From Paenibacillus polymyxa (GTDB taxonomy: Bacteria; Bacillota; Bacilli; Paenibacillales; Paenibacillaceae): a stretch of 64,000 bases of DNA. Positions 20,047 to 29,264 of this stretch are shown here, one piece after another (position 1 is the first letter of the stretch; each line of letters starts with the position of its first letter). The notes below the pieces were generated by a model. The model ran no database searches. It saw only the letters and a program-made list of their open reading frames with translations, and had not been told where the DNA came from. The stretch covers positions 4,029,501 to 4,093,500 of the forward strand of contig NZ_CP015423.1 of NCBI RefSeq assembly GCF_001719045.1, read 5' to 3'. The translations under genes and the position numbers were made by a program.

Positions 20047-21498
20047 ATGTCTGATCCAAAGAGAGTTATAACCAAGCCGGAAAAGGATGAGTCTGTGCGG
20101 ATAGCATGGTTTTGGCCATGGCTGGGCGGTACGTTTATGTTTGGATTGTTTTCAGTCATGTTTAATGTAGTTTGGAGTATGGTTGTGGCACCCCAAGTGC
20201 AGCTTCTGCTGAGGCATGAAGGTGTCACAGATACAACTGTGTTTGTAATATTACTTCTATATGCATGGATTATCGGTCTCATTTTTGCAGCTTATGGTGC
20301 CTTGAGTGCGCGTATGTCTAGCATGGGCAAGCTTTCGCTGATGCTGACTGGGCTATTATCATTATTATGTGGGCTGTGGTTGTGGATTGTAGGCATACAA
20401 GGGTCTGGTGGCCAACCTGCTGAAGTGGGAGGGGCGTGGGAGCTGTTTTCACTTTATCACGCTTGGGCAGAACCTGTACTAGAGGTATTGGGGTTATATA
20501 CACAGCGTAGCGGAATCTGGTTTTTGCTGATCGCACTGCTACCCATAGCTGGCATGGTAGTCGGGGTTGGGGTAGATCGTTATCCTGCGGTGACCGACAA
20601 GCACGGAAAGGTGGACCATAGATGGCAATGGGTTGTAGCTGCAATATCTGCTGCGCTCATTATTGTGCTGGTGATTACGATCATGCTTCCTCAACGTCCG
20701 TACATTGCGGAAAGGGATTTCCCGGTAGTAGATGGAGCTACAGCGGCCATTCCATTCGCGCAGGATATGCTGCATGAATTGACCGGAATGAACAAGGTTC
20801 GTGCGGCTCACGAACTGAGATTCAACACAACACATCAGGCTTATGTCAATCTGATTGAAAAGAAGGCGGATTTGATACTGGTGGCGGGTCCATCTGATGA
20901 GGAATTACGCCTGGCAAAAAGTCGGGGAATTCAAATGAAGCTTACACCCATTGGGTGGGATGCATTTATTTTTCTCGTTCATAAAGGCAATCCAGTTAAC
21001 GGACTTTCTTCGGAGCAGGTACGCAGCATATATGAAGGATCTATTCGTAACTGGAGTGAAGTAGGGGGAAAGCATCAGCCGATCGTTGCTTATCAGCGGG
21101 AGGAGAATTCAGGAAGTCAAACATATATGCAAAAGAAAGTGATGAAAGGTCATGACATGGCTGAACCTCCTCGGGAACTCCGAATTGGTATAATGGGTGA
21201 AATGATTAATGCAGTCGCAGATTTTAACAAGGATCACAATGCGCTCGGTTATTCATTTTATTATTTCGCAAATGTGATGCATAATCGTCAAGAGGTCAAA
21301 TTTTTATCTATTGATGGAGTGGAGCCGAACAAAGAGCACATTCGCTCGAAACAATATCCATTCACAGCTCAACTGTTCGTGGTCACACGGGAAGGCGAGA
21401 AACCAAGCCCTTCGATGCAACGATTACTCGAATGGCTGCAAAGCGAAGCAGGAACCCGGGCCATCGAAAAGGGTGGCTTTGTTCCTGTAAACTCGTAA
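20047..21498 (+). CDS. Membrane-anchored PstS-like substrate-binding protein
   Basis: 483 residues: four to five hydrophobic segments in the first 230 residues, then a type II periplasmic binding fold of the PstS phosphate-binding kind (about 240-483) with GSQTYM, SIYEGSIRNWSEVGG and the closing EGTRAIEKGGFVP-like end. GGGGG six to seven bases before ATG 20047 sets the start. A phosphate-type binding domain joined to a multi-helix membrane anchor is unusual for a transporter component and suggests sensing or delivery rather than standard Pst import. No pst genes are nearby. Confidence 0.75.
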   Translation: MSDPKRVITKPEKDESVRIAWFWPWLGGTFMFGLFSVMFNVVWSMVVAPQVQLLLRHEGVTDTTVFVILLLYAWIIGLIFAAYGALSARMSSMGKLSLMLTGLLSLLCGLWLWIVGIQGSGGQPAEVGGAWELFSLYHAWAEPVLEVLGLYTQRSGIWFLLIALLPIAGMVVGVGVDRYPAVTDKHGKVDHRWQWVVAAISAALIIVLVITIMLPQRPYIAERDFPVVDGATAAIPFAQDMLHELTGMNKVRAAHELRFNTTHQAYVNLIEKKADLILVAGPSDEELRLAKSRGIQMKLTPIGWDAFIFLVHKGNPVNGLSSEQVRSIYEGSIRNWSEVGGKHQPIVAYQREENSGSQTYMQKKVMKGHDMAEPPRELRIGIMGEMINAVADFNKDHNALGYSFYYFANVMHNRQEVKFLSIDGVEPNKEHIRSKQYPFTAQLFVVTREGEKPSPSMQRLLEWLQSEAGTRAIEKGGFVPVNS

Positions 21499-21644
21499 TC
21501 CTGTAACGATGATTCGCATACAGTCACCGTATATTCACCTTAAGAGTGAAACGAAGACAGCAGGGTAATACATAGAATATACATGGCTGTGAATACAATA
21601 CCCGCACAGCCATGTATATCACCAACATAAGGGGATGAACGAAA

Positions 21645-22886
21645 ATGAAGAAAAAAACATCGGTCTGGGTGCTTTTACTCGCCGTAGCCATAGTGACAGC
21701 GGGGTGTGAAACAGGCTCACAACCAAGTTCGCAAACAGGACAAACGGCTCAAAATGAGCAAAAGGGTGCCGCCTCGGCACAAGCGAATGGTTCGGGAGCG
21801 ACTGTAGATACACCGAAAACAGGAGGACAAGCAACCACAGATGCTACTCAAGCGAAGGTCCGCATGGACAATATTACCGCGTTGCGTTTGATTGACGGCC
21901 AATCCGGCTGGATCGGCGGAAATGGCTGGATTGCCCGAACGGACGCGGCTGCATCCGGTTCAGTCGGATCGACGTGGAATGTGCAATATCAGGGCCAAGG
22001 TACGGTTCAGCAGATTTTTGCCTTGAACGGGCAGCAGGCTTGGGCTGTTATGGCAGATAGCGGAACGCTGCTGGCCACTCGCGATGGCGGCAAACGCTGG
22101 GAGGTTGTCGGGACTGTACCTGAGCAAGGGCAAGCGGGCTTTTTACACTTTGTATCATCCAAGGAAGGGTTCAGTGGCAACCAATATACGAAGGATGGCG
22201 GGCAAAGCTGGTCCTCGCTCCCCGTGCCTGGCCACTTGGTAGGACAGCCATATTACCATGATCAGCAAAACGGCTGGGCAGTTACGCAGGACACAGACCG
22301 TTCGTTTCAGATTTTACACACGGTTAACGGGGGCCAAAAGTGGACTACTGTCATGTCACGGACAACGGAGGCGCCACTAAATGGAGCCATTATTCGTTCG
22401 GTAGAACGTGGCAACGCATGGATCGAGCTGGTTGGCGATACGGGGATGAATCAGACGTCGTATTCGCTTTGGCATACTGCCGATAGTGGACAAAGCTGGC
22501 GTGCTGTGCTGGCGAATACCACTGCTGGCGGCGGTCCGGCACCAGGTATTAGCCAGCAAGACAACCAGGTTCCCAAAAATGAAGGGGCTGCACCAGGTAT
22601 GCTCTATGCGGTTAATAGCAATACCGCATGGATGGGCGGCTACTGCGCACCGTGCGACAAGCCCAATACCATCGGCTGGACGACTGACGGCGGCAAGACG
22701 TGGAACAATGGCAAGCAAGGCTTTGACGGTTATGGTGGTCAGCAAATCGGGATGGCAAATGCCAAGGAAGGCTGGGCTATTTTCTCGGATTCAGAGCAGG
22801 CCCCAGTCATGTATACCACCTCGGATGGTGGACAGCATTGGGCGCAGAGCCATGTATTTGACAAGCCTGTGGCATCAGGCTCCTAA
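21645..22886 (+). CDS. Lipoprotein with YCF48/BNR-type beta-propeller
   Basis: 413 residues with a lipoprotein signal (lipobox VTAGC, cysteine at residue 20), a Gln/Ser/Thr-rich linker, then repeated propeller blades marked by DGGKRW, DGGQSW, NGGQKW, DSGQSW, DGGKTW and DGGQHW (Asp-boxes of BNR/sialidase-like repeats). It should sit on the outer face of the membrane. The function of such propeller lipoproteins in Paenibacillus is not known; the Asp-box pattern resembles plant HCF136/YCF48 assembly factors. The aldo/keto reductase gene follows after 13 nt. Confidence 0.82.
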   Translation: MKKKTSVWVLLLAVAIVTAGCETGSQPSSQTGQTAQNEQKGAASAQANGSGATVDTPKTGGQATTDATQAKVRMDNITALRLIDGQSGWIGGNGWIARTDAAASGSVGSTWNVQYQGQGTVQQIFALNGQQAWAVMADSGTLLATRDGGKRWEVVGTVPEQGQAGFLHFVSSKEGFSGNQYTKDGGQSWSSLPVPGHLVGQPYYHDQQNGWAVTQDTDRSFQILHTVNGGQKWTTVMSRTTEAPLNGAIIRSVERGNAWIELVGDTGMNQTSYSLWHTADSGQSWRAVLANTTAGGGPAPGISQQDNQVPKNEGAAPGMLYAVNSNTAWMGGYCAPCDKPNTIGWTTDGGKTWNNGKQGFDGYGGQQIGMANAKEGWAIFSDSEQAPVMYTTSDGGQHWAQSHVFDKPVASGS

Positions 22887-22899
22887 GGAGGGAATGCAT

Positions 22900-23763
22900 A
22901 TGAGCCAACATAAGAAAAGTGTGATTACCTGGACTGACGGTCGTGATGTGCCGCTAATCGGGCAGGGCACGTGGCATATGGGTGAAAAAGCGTCACTCCG
23001 GCAGGAAGAAGTGCGCGCGCTTCAACTTGGCTTGGAGCTGGGCATGACGCTGGTGGACACGGCTGAAATGTATGCGGAGGGCGGCGCAGAAGAGATCGTC
23101 GGAGAGGCCATTCGGGGTCGCCGGGATGATGTCTATCTTGTTAGCAAGGCGTATCCTCATCATGCGGACCGTCAAGGACTGGCTCAAGCGTGCGAAGCGA
23201 GCCTAACCCGAATGGGAACGGAGTACGTGGACATGTATCTGTTGCATTGGCGTGGGAATATCCCGCTGGAAGAGACGATACAAGGTATGGAAAAACTGCG
23301 TGAGCAGGGCAAAATCCGCAGCTGGGGAGTGTCCAATCTGGACAAGTCCGACATGGAGGAGCTATGGAGCCTAAGTGGAGGCGAAGCCTGCGCTGTCAAC
23401 CAAGTGCTGTATCACGCAGCTTCGCGGGGCATCGAATATGATCTGCTACCTTGGAGCCGTACGCATGGGGTGCCTGTGATGGCCTATTGCCCGATTGCCC
23501 AAGGTGGCCGCCTGCGACGGGGGCTGTTGGAGCATCCTGTTATGGTAGACATTGCTGCCAGCCACGGGGTAAATCCATCCCAAATTGCGCTCGCTTGGGT
23601 CATACGGGACGGTGATGTCTGGGCAATTCCGAAGGCGGTGCAGGAATCGCATGTACGAGAAAATGCAGCGGCAGCAAGTATTCGGCTCACTCCTGAACAA
23701 CTTCAACAAATAGACGAAGTTTTTCCTCCGCCAACGCGGAAGCAGCCGCTGGATATTGTTTGA
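22900..23763 (+). CDS. Aldo/keto reductase
   Basis: 287 residues with the AKR signatures MTLVDTAEMYAEGGAEEIVG and the catalytic tetrad candidates Asp and Tyr in that segment, Lys in LVSKAYP and His in YLLHWRG. The late segment AIPKAVQESHVREN binds the NADPH phosphate. It reduces small aldehydes or ketones in the cytoplasm. AAGGAGGG eight bases before ATG 22900 sets this start; the long frame upstream is inside the propeller gene. It forms a probable operon with the genes before and after. Confidence 0.92.
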   Translation: MSQHKKSVITWTDGRDVPLIGQGTWHMGEKASLRQEEVRALQLGLELGMTLVDTAEMYAEGGAEEIVGEAIRGRRDDVYLVSKAYPHHADRQGLAQACEASLTRMGTEYVDMYLLHWRGNIPLEETIQGMEKLREQGKIRSWGVSNLDKSDMEELWSLSGGEACAVNQVLYHAASRGIEYDLLPWSRTHGVPVMAYCPIAQGGRLRRGLLEHPVMVDIAASHGVNPSQIALAWVIRDGDVWAIPKAVQESHVRENAAAASIRLTPEQLQQIDEVFPPPTRKQPLDIV

Positions 23764-23777
23764 GGAAGGAGGAGCCC

Positions 23778-24314
23778 ATGACAGAGCGAGAGACAGAACT
23801 GCATGAGGTAGATGATCATCTGGATTATGGATTATCCGTTGTATTCATCGGCTTTAATCCCAGCTTGAAATCAGGCGAGGTAGGACATCATTATGCGAAT
23901 CCGCGCAACCGATTTTGGCGCATACTGGAGGGAGCAGGCTTGACACCTCGCTTGTACGATCCATCGGAAGATCGGGAGCTGCTAAAGCTGGGCTTCGGCT
24001 TTACGAACATTGTTTCCCGTCCCACGAGGGGAGTAGAGGATATTGCACGCGAGGAATACGCCGAAGGACGTCTGAAGCTATACGAGAAGCTAAAGGAATA
24101 CCGCCCGAAGGTTGCTTGCTTTGTCGGCAAAGGCGTGTACACCGAATACAGTAAAAAATCCAAAGTGAATTGGGGATTTCAGCCTGAACCGCTCATTCCC
24201 GAGATGCATGAATTTGTGGCACCTTCGTCTAGCGGACTGGTGCGCATGTCGCTGGAAGAAATCACAGATATTTATCGCCATCTCCAAACGTTCCTTTCGT
24301 CAGAAATCGTCTGA
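23778..24314 (+). CDS. Mismatch-specific uracil/thymine DNA glycosylase (Mug family)
   Basis: 178 residues. FIGFNPSLKSG is the catalytic motif 1 region (asparagine activates water) and APSSSGLV corresponds to the minor-groove wedge motif 2; NPRNRFW matches the family segment between them. Mug removes uracil or thymine opposite guanine. GGAGGAGCCC before ATG 23778 sets the start, 14 nt after the reductase stop, so the two are co-transcribed. Confidence 0.85.
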   Translation: MTERETELHEVDDHLDYGLSVVFIGFNPSLKSGEVGHHYANPRNRFWRILEGAGLTPRLYDPSEDRELLKLGFGFTNIVSRPTRGVEDIAREEYAEGRLKLYEKLKEYRPKVACFVGKGVYTEYSKKSKVNWGFQPEPLIPEMHEFVAPSSSGLVRMSLEEITDIYRHLQTFLSSEIV

Positions 24315-24346
24315 AATGCAGTAAGCACGGTGAATACAGCTAGCAC

Positions 24347-24396
24347 AAAAAGAACCACACGCTTCAGTCCCTGCTGGGAAGAGCGTGTGGTTCTTT
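24347..24396. terminator. Bidirectional terminator between mug-like gene and ald
   Basis: AAAGAACCACACGCTT and AGCGTGTGGTTCTTT form a 15-bp stem around an 18-nt loop with A-rich left and T-rich right sides, serving both convergent genes. Confidence 0.85.
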
Positions 24397-24410
24397 GAGT
24401 TGTTTCTATT

Positions 24411-25541
24411 CTATTGTAAGGCTTTCGCCTGCCATGCCTGTTCCACGGGAACATAAGGATATCCCAGATCACGTGCAACCGCTTCGTAGGTAATATGTCC
24501 GTTCAGGACATTGGTGCCGCTAAGCAGTGGCTTGCTTCTGCGAAGCGCCTCCTGCACACCCAAATCTGCGAGTTGGAGAGCAAAGGGGAGCGTCGCGTTC
24601 GTCAGGGCGAGCGTCGAGGTTTGCGGTACCGCGCCCGGCATGTTTGCTACCGCATAGTGAATGACGCCATGCTTCACATAGGTAGGCTGATCGTGTGTGG
24701 TGATATGGTCAATCGTCTCGACTATGCCGCCCTGGTCGATGGCCACATCCACAATCACAGAGCCGGGCTGCATCGTCTGTACCATGGCTTCCGTTACGAG
24801 CCGCGGAGCTTTGGCACCAGTGATCAGGACAGCACCGATCAGCAAATCACTTTGCGCCACGGCTTCAGCAATGTTGGACGGGGCGGACACCAGCGTATGG
24901 AGCTGATTGCCAAAAATATCGTCTAGTTGGCGCAGTCTTTGCAGGCTCAGGTCGATCAGTGTCACATCTGCCCCGAGACCGATGGCGACCTTGGTAGCAT
25001 TGGTACCGACCACCCCTCCGCCAATAATGGTCACTTTACCGCGTTTCACCCCCGGCACACCTGCCAGCAGAATGCCTTTGCCACCCTTTGGTTTTTCCAG
25101 CAGTTGTGCTCCAATTTGTACAGCCATTCGACCGGCAACCTCACTCATCGGAGTAAGCAGCGGGAGGCTGCCTTCAACATCTAGCGTCTCATAGGAAATG
25201 GCGGTTACGCCGTTATCTGTTAAAGCGCGGGCCAGCGCTGGCTCGGCAGCCAAATGTAGATAGGTGAATAAAATCAATCCTGGTCGAAAATATCCGTATT
25301 CAGAGGAGAGCGGCTCTTTTACCTTGATAATCAGATCCGCCTGGGACCACACATCCACAGCCTGCTGCACAAGGGTCGCACCTGCAGTGGCATAATCTCC
25401 GTCTGTAAAGCCGCTTTCAACACCTGCATGGCTTTCCACAAACACATGATGTCCGTGTTGAATCATTTGAGCTGCACCTGCTGGCGTTAGAGCGACACGA
25501 TTTTCATTGTTTTTAATCTCTTTCGGAACCCCAATTTTCAT
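24411..25541 (-). CDS. ald: Alanine dehydrogenase
   Basis: 376 residues, the usual Ald length. The start [20 protein letters not shown] is the N-terminal family signature (catalytic lysine and arginine region), and [15 protein letters not shown] is the NAD-binding loop. It interconverts L-alanine and pyruvate plus ammonium; in Bacillus it feeds alanine use and sporulation. ATG 25541 is chosen because AGGAGAGGTGA lies upstream; GTG 25550 is too near it. A PucR-type regulator is divergent upstream, as with B. subtilis adeR. Confidence 0.95.
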   Translation of the reverse strand: MKIGVPKEIKNNENRVALTPAGAAQMIQHGHHVFVESHAGVESGFTDGDYATAGATLVQQAVDVWSQADLIIKVKEPLSSEYGYFRPGLILFTYLHLAAEPALARALTDNGVTAISYETLDVEGSLPLLTPMSEVAGRMAVQIGAQLLEKPKGGKGILLAGVPGVKRGKVTIIGGGVVGTNATKVAIGLGADVTLIDLSLQRLRQLDDIFGNQLHTLVSAPSNIAEAVAQSDLLIGAVLITGAKAPRLVTEAMVQTMQPGSVIVDVAIDQGGIVETIDHITTHDQPTYVKHGVIHYAVANMPGAVPQTSTLALTNATLPFALQLADLGVQEALRRSKPLLSGTNVLNGHITYEAVARDLGYPYVPVEQAWQAKALQ

Positions 25542-25739
25542 TTCATTCACCTCTCCTAAAAATAATTGTTAAGAAAATTACACTATCATTTTTGTGCAGC
25601 CTGCCGATTAGTTACATGGACTCAAGCCGATAAATGCAATTCATGTTAGATTAGGTACAGTTTACAAGGGGTGAAGCTCCTTGACATCATACATTTTGTC
25701 GGATTATCTGACTTAAAGGCTCGACTTTTTGATGAATAT

Positions 25740-25758
25740 ATGTCATATAAAATGACAT
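25740..25758 (+). promoter_or_regulatory. Inverted repeat between ald and its divergent regulator
   Basis: ATGTCAT, a 5-nt spacer ATAAA, and ATGACAT form a perfect 7-bp dyad 28 nt before the regulator start. It is a candidate operator for the PucR-type protein. Confidence 0.45.
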
Positions 25759-25785
25759 AAAGACATATACATAAGGAGAATGCCG

Positions 25786-27450
25786 ATGAACGGTAAAAAA
25801 ACATTTACCATTGCGGATGTGCTGGAACGTCCCGTTTTCCGGCGGGCGAAACTGGCGGCGGGGGAACAGGGTGTACATCGCCTTGTGGGTTGGGTCCATG
25901 TGCTAGAAATCACAAATGTTTCTCCGTTTGTGAGCCGTCATGACTTGATTTTGACGACCGGCCTGTGGCTCACCCGGAAGGGGGAAGAGCGTGCCGAGTA
26001 TATGGAGCAACTGATCCGCTCGGAAGCCGCTGGATTGTGTGTGGAGCTGGGCACGAGCATTCATGAAATCCCCTCTGAAATTCTGGAGTTGGCGGAACGA
26101 CATCACTTCCCGGTCATCGTATTTGAGCAGCCAGTGCGTTTTGTTGAAATTACACAAGATATTCATTCCCTACTTATTAACCGACATCATGAACTTCTAA
26201 AAGATCTGGAGCGATTTTCACGTCAGCTTCAGCAGGAAACCCTGCGCAGCACTGATATGAACGCCCTCTTGCGTGTGCTTCATGACTATGCAGCCCGGCA
26301 GGTCATCTACATGTCTTCCATTGAAACCAATCGATTCGTACCTTCCGTCCAGCCGGATCTAGCGGACCGTATTGCAGATTTTTATGCCAATGAAGTGGAA
26401 TCTAGTATGACCGCCGATCGGGAGGGGCATCTGCTGTTTCACCTAAATGAATCCACTGCCGTCTTGTTCCAGCCCGTTGTATGCTTCGGTCAGGTGTTTT
26501 CCGCAGTAGGTTTGGTACTGCATAGTGAAATGCCGACGGAAGAAATGTCGCTGCTACTCGATTACACTGCCAAGGCAGCCGCTACATTGGTGCTGAGAAC
26601 ACAGTTTCTTGAAGACCGATTGCTGCGTAATCAAAATGAATTGATTCAGGATGTGCTGAGCGGACAGCTTCCCAGTGAAGAACAGGCTCAGACCCGGATG
26701 GGCCTGCGATTGTTATCGAAGGGGCAGTATTTATTTTGGGCAGGGGTCATTGAGGTAGAACATCAGGACAAGGATGCCAGTCAGGTACGCAAGGAATCCA
26801 TCAATCAGGATGTGCTAGTGCTGCTTCGTTCATTGTTGAAAAAAGAAACGTTGCACAACCTGCTGATGATGAAGGGAAGTCAATGCTACATCCTTTGTGC
26901 CAAGGAGGAATTAACACTGCGTTCCGCAGCGCAAATGAAAAAAGTGCTTGCCCATACTGTTCAATATATTCAGAACTATGCCGCAGGACAGCTTGATAAG
27001 GTGCGCATTCATGCAGGCTTTGGTAAGGTAAGGTATCGCATGACGGGGACGGATCGCAGTTTTGAAGAGGCATATGAGGTCATTGAAGTGGCACGAAGCG
27101 TCCCAGTTATGAAGGATCGGTTGTTTTACGACAGCATCGGAATCTATCAGTTGTTGAAGGCGGTGCCCCGCATTCCATTTCTACAAGAGTTCGTAGAGGA
27201 CCATTTGGGCGAGCTGATTGCGCATGATCGTGAGCACCATATGCAGCTTTTGGATACACTGGATGCCTATTTTCAATCCCATGGCTCCAAGCGTGATACC
27301 GCCGGAATTTTGTACATTCACAGACAGACCCTTTATAATCGGCTGGATAAAATTAATGAAATCATAGAGGGAAATCTGGCAGACCCTGACAAACGTCGTT
27401 GCCTAGAAATGGCACTACTGGCTTACCGGATGCTTCAGGCTGAAAATTGA
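25786..27450 (+). CDS. adeR: PucR family transcriptional regulator, AdeR-like (ald activator)
   Basis: 554 residues: N-terminal PucR sensory domain (about 10-125, LTTGLWLTRKGEERAEY region), a central GGDEF-like segment (about 290-410), and a C-terminal PucR helix-turn-helix with the RDTAGILYIHRQTLYNRL signature (quoted in full within 18 residues). AAGGAG eight bases before ATG 25786 sets the start; ATG 25780 is too close. Its divergent placement to ald matches AdeR of B. subtilis, the activator of alanine dehydrogenase; the assignment rests on that context and the domain order. Confidence 0.82.
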   Translation: MNGKKTFTIADVLERPVFRRAKLAAGEQGVHRLVGWVHVLEITNVSPFVSRHDLILTTGLWLTRKGEERAEYMEQLIRSEAAGLCVELGTSIHEIPSEILELAERHHFPVIVFEQPVRFVEITQDIHSLLINRHHELLKDLERFSRQLQQETLRSTDMNALLRVLHDYAARQVIYMSSIETNRFVPSVQPDLADRIADFYANEVESSMTADREGHLLFHLNESTAVLFQPVVCFGQVFSAVGLVLHSEMPTEEMSLLLDYTAKAAATLVLRTQFLEDRLLRNQNELIQDVLSGQLPSEEQAQTRMGLRLLSKGQYLFWAGVIEVEHQDKDASQVRKESINQDVLVLLRSLLKKETLHNLLMMKGSQCYILCAKEELTLRSAAQMKKVLAHTVQYIQNYAAGQLDKVRIHAGFGKVRYRMTGTDRSFEEAYEVIEVARSVPVMKDRLFYDSIGIYQLLKAVPRIPFLQEFVEDHLGELIAHDREHHMQLLDTLDAYFQSHGSKRDTAGILYIHRQTLYNRLDKINEIIEGNLADPDKRRCLEMALLAYRMLQAEN

Positions 27451-27551
27451 TTCTAAATAACTAGTTCTATTTTCCATTCTACTCATTTACAATGCGTGTT
27501 AACACTGAGATAATAGAAGAGATTACGGAAATATCTTGAAAGGGGATTAAT

Positions 27552-29075
27552 ATGAATATAAAAAAATGGATCGCCGTCCCTCTTATTCTGTTAATGGTAG
27601 CTTTGACAGGTTGCCAGGCAGTAGGTGGATTTGATGTAAGTAAAAGTTTATTGGGAACACTTGATGTGAAATCCCAGCAGACAACGGAGAAAATCTCTCT
27701 TAAATTGACTCCAAAAGAAGGAATCACGCAAGGAGATAAGGAAATCGTAGATTTGATTAATTCGATTTCCGTCACTGTGGATGAAGCCAAAGTACAATCG
27801 GAGGAACTTGCTTCTGCCAAAGGTACATTGCACATCGATAAGTATAATTTGCCGTTTGAACTTGCTTTAGACCGCCAAGGTTTGGCTATTCAACTGGAAG
27901 GTGCCAAAAAACCTTATTACATATCTTTGAACTCGCAAGAGAGTGTGAGCGGTCTGCCTGCTGGATTTGATCCATATGTATATTCCAAAGACGTGAGAGA
28001 ACTGACGAAAACAGCCGCTGCACTTATGCTCAAGCATGCGCCTAACCCTTCTACCATTTCTGCAACGTCTGTAACCGAGGAAGTATACGGTGAGAAAGAC
28101 AAAGTGAAACTGACCCATCTGCATGCTGAACTTCGTGGTGATGAGCTGGTAACATTGGTAAAACCGTTCCTGGCGAATCTGGCCAAGGACGAAGCAGGCT
28201 TGAAAGAGCTGATCGGGCAAGCCATTGATATGACTAAAACAATTGCTTCCGGCATGAATATTGAAGGTAGTGATAAAGTAACAGCGGAACTGAGTGCTAA
28301 CAAAGAAAAAATGGTCAATGAGGCTTATACCGAAGTTAAAAAGTATTTGGATCTGGCCGTTGATCAGTATGATGTAGGCGTTAGCACCATGTATGCACAG
28401 TCCCCTGAAATCAAAACGGTCCTGAGTGCTAACACGGTTCTGAAAAGCGACATGTATTTTGATGAAAAAGGAAATGTTCGCAAAGCGGCTACAGACCTGA
28501 CGGTTGCTTTGCCAGATGTGGACGGTCTTCCGGTGAAGTCCTTCACAATTCTGACCGAAACTCAATCCTGGAACGTCAATGGTAGTGTGACGGCTGATAA
28601 AGTGGATATTTCTAACGGTGTTATTGACTTGAATAAACAAGCTGAATTAACTCCGGGAGCGACGCTGCGCAATTTTGAAGCGAATTCTCCGATCTACAAC
28701 ATTTTAAAAAATGATTTGAAAATTACAAAAGTAGAAACAACTTTCGATCCTAAAGACGATTACTACGTCTTGGAGAATCGTGGTGGTACTGCCTTTATTC
28801 CATTGCGTGAACTGACGAGCGAACTGAACTCCGAGTTAAAATGGGATGCAGCTGCCAAACAGACTACTGTAATTGATGATATTACAGGTAAGACGATTAA
28901 GCTGAAAAGTGGCTCCAAACAGGCTGTATTGGAAGGAAGCACATTGACGCTGCCACAAGCTCCATATACGGATGAATATGGTACATTGTATGTTCCTTTC
29001 AAATCAGTTGCCGAGGCGCTTGGCGCCACAGTAACTCGTAATAATGATGGGGAATATGTACTGAAACGCGACTAA
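27552..29075 (+). CDS. Lipoprotein with copper-amine-oxidase-like stalk domain
   Basis: 507 residues: signal peptide with lipobox LTGC (cysteine near residue 21), a 370-residue repetitive alpha/beta region that I do not recognise, and a C-terminal stalk domain (about 405-505) with FIPLRELTSELN and LYVPFKSVAEALGA, the Cu_amine_oxidN1 repeat pattern common in Paenibacillus surface proteins. It is expected on the outer membrane face. Despite the name, such stalk domains carry no oxidase activity. Single-gene unit ending in a terminator. Confidence 0.82.
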   Translation: MNIKKWIAVPLILLMVALTGCQAVGGFDVSKSLLGTLDVKSQQTTEKISLKLTPKEGITQGDKEIVDLINSISVTVDEAKVQSEELASAKGTLHIDKYNLPFELALDRQGLAIQLEGAKKPYYISLNSQESVSGLPAGFDPYVYSKDVRELTKTAAALMLKHAPNPSTISATSVTEEVYGEKDKVKLTHLHAELRGDELVTLVKPFLANLAKDEAGLKELIGQAIDMTKTIASGMNIEGSDKVTAELSANKEKMVNEAYTEVKKYLDLAVDQYDVGVSTMYAQSPEIKTVLSANTVLKSDMYFDEKGNVRKAATDLTVALPDVDGLPVKSFTILTETQSWNVNGSVTADKVDISNGVIDLNKQAELTPGATLRNFEANSPIYNILKNDLKITKVETTFDPKDDYYVLENRGGTAFIPLRELTSELNSELKWDAAAKQTTVIDDITGKTIKLKSGSKQAVLEGSTLTLPQAPYTDEYGTLYVPFKSVAEALGATVTRNNDGEYVLKRD

Positions 29076-29087
29076 AAAGAAATTCAA

Positions 29088-29121
29088 GGAACCGGCCCAA
29101 TTAGGGGCTGGTTCTTTTTTT
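29088..29121 (+). terminator. Rho-independent terminator of the stalk-domain lipoprotein gene
   Basis: GGAACCGGCCC and GGGGCTGGTTC pair with one G-U, followed by seven T. Confidence 0.88.
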
Positions 29122-29155
29122 GTTATATTGGTAAAATGCTCAGTAAAGCGATTAA

Positions 29156-29169
29156 AATAAGCGCTTACA
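29156..29169 (+). promoter_or_regulatory. Candidate cre (CcpA) box upstream of the galactokinase-like gene
   Basis: AATAAGCGCTTACA matches the cre consensus at 12 of 14 positions, about 100 nt before the next start codon, with the central CG and right half intact. Confidence 0.5.
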
Positions 29170-29264
29170 AATTTTAAAAGTGCCATACTTTTATACAGGG
29201 AGAATTGAGATAATGATAGTATCATTCCAGCATAGCAAAACACATACAATTAGGGGGATATACG

